Source of the DNA: Nitrosomonadales bacterium
GTDB taxonomy: Bacteria; Pseudomonadota; Gammaproteobacteria; Burkholderiales; Gallionellaceae
Reading direction: 5' to 3'
Length of the DNA stretch: 12,406 nt
Assembly (NCBI GenBank): GCA_003235435.1
Contig: QJWF01000004.1
Span: 1-12,406, forward strand
Of this stretch, positions 8,022 through 12,406 are shown piece after piece (position 1 is the first letter of the stretch; each line of letters opens with the position of its first letter). A model generated the notes under the pieces. It worked only from the letters and a program-made list of their open reading frames with translations. It was not told where the DNA came from and searched no databases. The position numbers were made by a program, and so were the translations under genes.

Positions 8022-9254
8022 ATGAGTGCGGCCACCATCAAGCGCCGCCCGTCGCAACGGGTGCTGGTCGGCAGGGTGATGCTTGGCGGCGGCGCGCCTG
8101 TTGTGGTGCAGTCGATGACCAACACCGATACTGCCGATGCTGATGCGACGGCCAAGCAGATAATCGAACTGGCTCAGGCCGGTTCCGAACTGGTACGCAT
8201 CACGGTAAACACGCCAGAAGCCGCCGCACACGTGGCGCGCATCCGCTCACAGCTTGATGACATGGGTTGCGATGTGCCGCTGGTCGGCGATTTCCACTAC
8301 AACGGGCACCGTTTGCTCACCGAATTCCCAGATTGCGCGCAGGCGCTGGCGAAATACCGCATCAATCCCGGCAACGTCGGGCGCAACCGCAAGGAAGATG
8401 ATCCGTTCACGATGATGATCGAAACCGCGATCCGTTACGACAAACCTGTTCGTATCGGGGTGAACTGGGGCAGCCTGGACCAGAAACTGGTGGTGCGCAT
8501 GATGGACGAGAACTCGCGTCTGGCGCAGCCCAAAGAAGCAAGCGAAGTGACGCGCGCAGCGCTGATCACTTCTGCGCTGGAAAGCGCGGCCCGTGCCGAG
8601 CAGTTGGGCATGGCGCACGATCGCATCGTGCTGTCATGCAAGGTCAGCGAAGTGCAGGATCTGATCGCGGTGTACCGGACGCTGTCACAGCAATGCGACT
8701 ACGCGCTGCATCTCGGACTGACCGAAGCAGGAATGGGTTCCAAGGGTATCGTCGCATCGACCGCCGCACTGTCTGTGCTGCTGCAGGAGGGTATCGGCGA
8801 CACGATACGAATTTCGCTGACGCCGGAACCGGGCGGCGACCGCACGCAGGAAGTTATCGTTGGCCAGGAGATACTGCAGACCATGGGCTTGCGTGCGTTC
8901 GCGCCGATGGTTACCGCCTGTCCCGGTTGCGGGCGGACCACCAGCAGCTTCTTTCAGGAATTGGCGCAAAGCATCCAGACGCATCTGCGCGAGCAGATGC
9001 CGCTGTGGCGCAACCGGTATCAAGGCGTGGAAAACATGACTGTTGCGGTGATGGGTTGTGTCGTGAACGGTCCGGGAGAAAGCAAACTGGCCAACATCGG
9101 CATCAGCCTGCCCGGCACTGGCGAGAGTCCGGCGGCGCCAGTCTACATCGACGGCGAAAAGGCGATGACGTTGCGTGGCGACAACATCGCGCAGGAATTC
9201 ACACGCATCGTGGATGAGTATGTGGTAAACACCTATGTGAAACGTGAAAAGTGA
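8022..9254 (+). CDS. ispG: 4-hydroxy-3-methylbut-2-en-1-yl diphosphate synthase IspG (GcpE)
   Basis: IspG reductively opens 2-C-methyl-D-erythritol 2,4-cyclodiphosphate to HMBPP in the MEP pathway, supplying isoprenoids for quinones, undecaprenyl phosphate and tRNA modification. The 410-aa product opens with [20 protein letters not shown], typical of the TIM-barrel domain, and includes [20 protein letters not shown] and [10 protein letters not shown]. The C-terminal [4Fe-4S] domain has [10 protein letters not shown] (Cys300, Cys303) and GCVVNGPGE (Cys346, Glu353), the complete cluster ligand set. It is slightly longer than the E. coli enzyme, as is common in betaproteobacteria. ATG 8022 lies 2 bases after the rodZ stop; an in-frame GTG at 8016 overlapping that stop (GTGA) is an alternative adding 2 residues. 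Shine-Dalgarno support is weak for both. Confidence 0.97.
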   Translation: MSAATIKRRPSQRVLVGRVMLGGGAPVVVQSMTNTDTADADATAKQIIELAQAGSELVRITVNTPEAAAHVARIRSQLDDMGCDVPLVGDFHYNGHRLLTEFPDCAQALAKYRINPGNVGRNRKEDDPFTMMIETAIRYDKPVRIGVNWGSLDQKLVVRMMDENSRLAQPKEASEVTRAALITSALESAARAEQLGMAHDRIVLSCKVSEVQDLIAVYRTLSQQCDYALHLGLTEAGMGSKGIVASTAALSVLLQEGIGDTIRISLTPEPGGDRTQEVIVGQEILQTMGLRAFAPMVTACPGCGRTTSSFFQELAQSIQTHLREQMPLWRNRYQGVENMTVAVMGCVVNGPGESKLANIGISLPGTGESPAAPVYIDGEKAMTLRGDNIAQEFTRIVDEYVVNTYVKREK

Positions 9255-9305
9255 AATGCAAACCTCATGGCAGGGAGGGCGGCGCGGTTGCGTCGGTTGT
9301 GCATT
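9255..9305 (+). promoter_or_regulatory. Imperfect long stem-loop in the ispG-hisS gap
   Basis: AATGCAAACC (9255-9264) pairs with GGTT-G-TGCATT (9295-9305): ten pairs with one bulged G, enclosing a G-rich loop of 30 bases. It begins at the ispG stop and ends 21 bases before the hisS start. There is no U-run on the + strand, so it is not a simple terminator. Function, if any, is unknown; mRNA processing or control of hisS is possible. Confidence 0.35.
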
Positions 9306-9326
9306 ACCTTTCATGGTTCTTAAATT

Positions 9327-10595
9327 ATGAGCGACAAAACATTACAAGCCGTGCGCGGCATGAACGACATACTGCCGGACGAAGCGGAATTATGGCTTTG
9401 GTTCGAAGAAGTGGTGCGTGACTGGCTGCATAGTTACGGTTATCGCAATATCCGCATGCCGCTGGTCGAGCCGACGGCTCTGTTCAAGCGTGCCATCGGG
9501 GAAGTGACCGACATTGTCGAAAAAGAGATGTACAGCTTCGAGGATAGTCTCAACGGAGATCTGCTGACGCTGCGCCCGGAGGGAACGGCCTCGTGCGTGC
9601 GTGCGGTGCTGCAGCACAATTTGCTGTACAACGCACCGCAGCGTCTTTATTACAGCGGCCAGATGTTTCGCCATGAGCGGCCGCAAAAGGGTCGTTATCG
9701 CCAGTTCAATCAATACGGCGTGGAAGCGCTGGGTTTTGCCGGGCCGGACATCGATGCTGAACAGATACTGATGTGCGCGCGGCTGTGGCACAAACTCGGC
9801 CTGCGTGACGTGACACTGCAGATGAACACGCTCGGCGATGCCGCAGCGCGCAAGCGCCATCGCGCCAAGCTGATCGATTATTTCGGGCGGCGCCAGGACA
9901 TGCTTGATGCCGATGCGGTCCGCCGTTTGCACACGAATCCGTTGCGTATCCTGGACAGCAAGAATCCGGCAATGCAGGGCTTGATAGATGCAGCGCCGAA
10001 GCTGATGGACGAGATCGATGACGATGCGCTGCAGCATTTTGCCGCAGTGCAGGCAATACTCGAACAGCACGACGTCGCCTTCGAGATCAATCCCCGTCTG
10101 GTGCGCGGTCTGGATTATTACAACCGCACCGTATTCGAGTGGGTCACCACCGATCTCGGAGCGCAAGGCACGATCTGTGCCGGCGGACGCTATGACGGAT
10201 TGATCGAGCAGATCGGCGGGAAACCCGCTCCTGCGACAGGCTTTGCGATGGGGGTGGAGCGCCTGCTGGCTTTGTTGCAGGATAGCGGTATGACATTGCC
10301 GCGCCAACAGGTGGATGCATACGTGGCGCATCAGGGAGAGCTCGCGGGCCGATTGGCAAGCTCGGTTGCCGAACGGTTGCGCGATGACGGACTGCGTGTG
10401 CTTTTGCACTGCGGTGGCGGCAGCTTCAAGTCGCAGATGAAAAAGGCAGATGCCAGCGGCGCATACGTGGCTGTTGTGATCGGGGACGACGAAGCAAGAG
10501 CCGGCGAAGCGAGTGTCAAACCGATGCAGGGCGGCGAACAAACCCGTGTTGCACTGGATGCTCTCACCAGGACAGTCAATCAATTTATCAAGTAG
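9327..10595 (+). CDS. hisS: Histidyl-tRNA synthetase
   Basis: HisRS is a class II aminoacyl-tRNA synthetase that charges tRNA(His) in the cytoplasm as a homodimer. The 422-aa length is standard. The start [19 protein letters not shown] is typical of the family. Motif 2 is [18 protein letters not shown] (Arg115 contacts ATP). The histidine-specific blocks are [15 protein letters not shown] (Arg260, the HisRS-specific catalytic arginine) and [14 protein letters not shown]. Motif 3 is [12 protein letters not shown] at 303-314. The C-terminal anticodon-binding domain (about 330-422) includes [31 protein letters not shown] is the conserved substrate loop. No Shine-Dalgarno is visible before ATG 9327 (the preceding bases are TTCTTAAATT), so initiation is atypical. 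It stops 11 bases before yfgM, in the usual ispG-hisS-yfgM-bamB order. A HisZ paralogue is excluded because all catalytic motifs are intact. Confidence 0.97.
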   Translation: MSDKTLQAVRGMNDILPDEAELWLWFEEVVRDWLHSYGYRNIRMPLVEPTALFKRAIGEVTDIVEKEMYSFEDSLNGDLLTLRPEGTASCVRAVLQHNLLYNAPQRLYYSGQMFRHERPQKGRYRQFNQYGVEALGFAGPDIDAEQILMCARLWHKLGLRDVTLQMNTLGDAAARKRHRAKLIDYFGRRQDMLDADAVRRLHTNPLRILDSKNPAMQGLIDAAPKLMDEIDDDALQHFAAVQAILEQHDVAFEINPRLVRGLDYYNRTVFEWVTTDLGAQGTICAGGRYDGLIEQIGGKPAPATGFAMGVERLLALLQDSGMTLPRQQVDAYVAHQGELAGRLASSVAERLRDDGLRVLLHCGGGSFKSQMKKADASGAYVAVVIGDDEARAGEASVKPMQGGEQTRVALDALTRTVNQFIK

Positions 10596-10606
10596 GAGTC
10601 TACAGC

Positions 10607-11245
10607 ATGGCAGCACTGGATTTGCAGGAACAGGAACAACTCGAGGAATTCAAAGCGTGGTGGAAGGACAATCGCAACCTGATACTCGGCGCATTGCTGA
10701 TCGCCGTCGTTGCGGTCGGCGGCTGGCGCGGTTGGCAGTATTACCATGTCAATCAATCCATGCAGGCCGCCACGCTGTATTCGGAGTTCATCAGGCAGCT
10801 GTCAGGGAACGATGCAGGGCGAGTCAACGATGCCGCCGCTGCAATGATGGACAAGTTCAGCTCGACTGCATACGCATCGCGGGCTGCCTTGCTGGCGGCG
10901 CAAGTAAACGAGCATGGCAATGATGCGGCTCGAGCCAAGACGCAGTTGCAGTGGGTCATCGATCACGCCGGAGAAGCCGAACTGCGCGACGTCGCGCGGC
11001 TGCGGTTGGCGTCATTGCTATTGGATGAGGCAAAGTACGCTGAAGCATTGACACTGCTTAAATCGGACCATTCCGCTTCGTTCGACAGCTTGTATACCGA
11101 TCTGGAGGGTGATGTGCTGAGTGCGCAAGGCAAGGTTGACGAGGCAAGGAGCGCTTACAAGCTGGCCTATGAAAAAACCGATCCAAAAAGCATGTATCGC
11201 AATCTGATCAAGATGAAACTCGATGCACTGGTAACAAGCAAATGA
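10607..11245 (+). CDS. yfgM: YfgM-family TPR membrane protein (Sec translocon ancillary)
   Basis: YfgM is a bitopic inner-membrane protein that associates with SecYEG and the chaperone PpiD in E. coli and is thought to aid periplasmic trafficking. The 212-aa product fits the family: a cytoplasmic N-terminus LQEQEQLEEFKAWWKDN (the EQEQ...WWK motif is diagnostic), one membrane helix at about residues 24-42 (LILGALLIAVVAVGGWRGW), then a periplasmic TPR-like helical domain with AKTQLQWVIDHA, LRLASLLLDEAKYAEAL and GDVLSAQGKVDEARSAY. AGGAG (10594-10598) overlaps the hisS stop and sits 8 bases before ATG 10607, a clear ribosome binding site. The stop overlaps bamB by 4 bases (ATGA), consistent with coupled translation of two envelope-biogenesis proteins. 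The Sec role in this organism is inferred from the family. Confidence 0.9.
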   Translation: MAALDLQEQEQLEEFKAWWKDNRNLILGALLIAVVAVGGWRGWQYYHVNQSMQAATLYSEFIRQLSGNDAGRVNDAAAAMMDKFSSTAYASRAALLAAQVNEHGNDAARAKTQLQWVIDHAGEAELRDVARLRLASLLLDEAKYAEALTLLKSDHSASFDSLYTDLEGDVLSAQGKVDEARSAYKLAYEKTDPKSMYRNLIKMKLDALVTSK

Positions 11246-12237
11246 GATATGCGATTCATTTCGTGGGTCCGTTCAACAAGGCTTCGGTCTGGATGGGAAC
11301 TGGACATGTCCTTCGATCGTGTTTGGGACATGCTTTGATACTGGCGCTGTTCGTGTTTGCCGGGTGTACCGGCAATTCTTCCCCGGGCCTGGCCGATATC
11401 AAGGGCGTAGCGGGACCGGCCGACCTGGTCGAGTTCATCCGGACAGCAAGGTTCGAGGAACGCTGGCATGCAGAAGCTGGCAATTCCGGATTGAGTCTGC
11501 TAAGACCCGCGCTTACGGCTGATGCGGTATATGGCGCTTCAGCGAAAGGTGCACTGGTACGCCTTGACCGAAGCAGCGGCAAGCAGGTCTGGCGTGTCAA
11601 GACGGGAATTACCATAAGCGGAGGAGTGGGCAGCGGAGAAGGAATGGTGATTGTAGGGAGCGACAAAGGCGATGTGCTGGCATTTGACGAAAACGGAAAA
11701 CAGCTCTGGAGGGGCAAAGTTCCCAGCGAAGTACTGAGCGCGCCGCAAGTCTCGGCTGGCGTGGTGATCGTGCGCAGCGGGGACGGGCGAATCTCCGCTT
11801 TGGATGCTTCAGACGGCAATAAACGTTTGTGGTTGTACGAACGCAGCACGCCGGCACTGGTCGTGCGCAGTCACGCAGGAGTGACGATACAGAGAGGCGT
11901 GGCATATGCCGGTTTTGCCGGAGGCAAGCTGGTCGCGCTGAATGTATCGGACGGATCTGTACTGTGGGAGGTTGCTGTGTCCCAGCCACGCGGCAGTACC
12001 GAGCTCGAACGTATCAGCGACATCACCAGCAACCCGGTTGTCGATGATGAGCAAGTCTGTGCCATCGCGTTTCAGGGTCGCGTTGCATGTTTTGACGTGG
12101 CACGGGGCAGCCCGATGTGGAACCGCGACATCTCCAGCGACAAGGGCTTGATGCTGCTGCGCAAATATCTCTACATAAGCGATGCGAAGGGGTCGGTGAT
12201 AGCGCTCGACAAGACAAGCGGAAGCACGCTGTGGTAA
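11242..12237 (+). CDS. bamB: Outer-membrane assembly lipoprotein BamB, interrupted by an in-frame stop
   Basis: BamB is the periplasm-facing beta-propeller lipoprotein of the BAM complex, which inserts beta-barrel proteins into the outer membrane. A lipobox FAGC places the lipidated Cys at residue 42. PQQ-like blades follow with the recurrent G-x-x-x-W closing motif: GKQVW, GKQLW, RLWLYER, GSVLW, GSPMW and GSTLW; RGSTELERISDITSNPVV is a strong BamB signature. The frame stops at TAA 12235-12237 after 331 residues, but the same frame continues beyond it with BamB sequence, so the natural protein is about 400 aa and this copy lacks roughly its last fifth. The start is unsure: ATG 11242 overlaps yfgM (ATGA) but gives a long 41-residue pre-lipobox leader. 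ATG 11293 gives a conventional 24-residue signal without a strong ribosome binding site. BamB is non-essential in E. coli, so loss would be tolerable; a sequence error is equally possible. Confidence 0.85.
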   Translation: MRYAIHFVGPFNKASVWMGTGHVLRSCLGHALILALFVFAGCTGNSSPGLADIKGVAGPADLVEFIRTARFEERWHAEAGNSGLSLLRPALTADAVYGASAKGALVRLDRSSGKQVWRVKTGITISGGVGSGEGMVIVGSDKGDVLAFDENGKQLWRGKVPSEVLSAPQVSAGVVIVRSGDGRISALDASDGNKRLWLYERSTPALVVRSHAGVTIQRGVAYAGFAGGKLVALNVSDGSVLWEVAVSQPRGSTELERISDITSNPVVDDEQVCAIAFQGRVACFDVARGSPMWNRDISSDKGLMLLRKYLYISDAKGSVIALDKTSGSTLW

Positions 12238-12406
12238 AACGATAAATTATCCCTGCGCGACATCTCTTCCCCGCTGGTATTCGAAAATCTGGTCGTGGTC
12301 GGTGACTATGAAGGATATCTGAACGGCTTGAATCGCGAGGACGGAAGCATGGCCGCGCGCATAAAACTTGACGGTGGCGCTATAAATGCCGCACCGCTTG
12401 CAATGG
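12238..12406 (+). pseudogene. bamB: Continuation of bamB beyond the in-frame stop, cut by window edge
   Basis: The bamB frame continues without any shift after TAA 12235-12237. It reads NDKLSLRDISSPLVFENLV, then VVGDYEGYLNGLNREDGSM and AARIKLDGGAINAAPLAM, for 56 codons to the window end. This is the expected next propeller blade (LW-K-xDKL, S-P-V, VGD-EGYL, NREDGS). It fits directly after GSTLW with one Lys in place of the stop. About 20-25 further residues should lie past the right edge. Confidence 0.8.

Noticed and set aside
9297..9326. Promoter-like TTGTGC / TAAATT pair before hisS
   Set aside because: Both boxes are poor and the spacer is 18; transcription would begin inside the hisS start codon region.
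9390..10616. 408-codon open frame on the minus strand opposite hisS
   Set aside because: It lies wholly antisense to a fully supported hisS, has no recognisable domain, and is Cys/His/Gln-rich, as expected for a shadow frame.

Overview
The window looks like a chromosomal segment of a betaproteobacterium, probably near the Nitrosomonadales/Gallionellaceae. This is inferred from the protein flavour and from the gene order rlmN-pilW-rodZ-ispG-hisS-yfgM-bamB, which is familiar in Beta- and Gammaproteobacteria; no 16S rRNA or other lineage marker is present. All supported genes lie on the + strand and are tightly packed. No RNA gene, CRISPR array, insertion sequence or phage gene was seen, and no gene-free stretch exceeds 300 bases.

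Layout. (1) Positions 1-178 hold the 3' end of a GIY-YIG nuclease-like gene carrying one extra base and one nonsense codon. (2) tilS (212-1549) encodes tRNA(Ile)-lysidine synthase. (3) dctP-dctQ-dctM (1616-4500) encode a complete TRAP transporter: periplasmic binding protein, small permease and large permease. The dctP-dctQ gap holds a tiny 4-codon ORF, a perfect GC-rich hairpin, and a G-rich dctQ ribosome binding site that could pair with one arm of that hairpin. (4) A 179-base gap (4501-4679) holds a weak terminator candidate and a promoter candidate with an extended -10. (5) A long run (4680 to the window end) follows: ndk, rlmN, pilW, rodZ, ispG, hisS, yfgM and bamB. Most junctions are 0-11 bases or overlaps, so it is probably one or a few transcripts. 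The only larger gap, ispG-hisS (72 bases), contains a long imperfect stem-loop.

Functions. The run mixes nucleotide balance (Ndk), RNA modification and charging (RlmN, HisS), isoprenoid synthesis (IspG) and envelope biogenesis (PilW for type IV pili, RodZ for rod shape, YfgM at the Sec translocon, BamB in outer-membrane protein assembly). The TRAP cassette adds sodium- or proton-driven uptake of a small organic acid, probably a C4-dicarboxylate.

Most notable observation. bamB is interrupted by an in-frame TAA at 12235-12237, where an AAA lysine codon is expected. The frame continues with BamB-like sequence to the window edge. This is either a sequencing error or real loss of about the last fifth of the protein. 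I found no convincing undescribed multi-gene system. The intergenic structures around dctQ and hisS are the best candidates for something uncharacterised.
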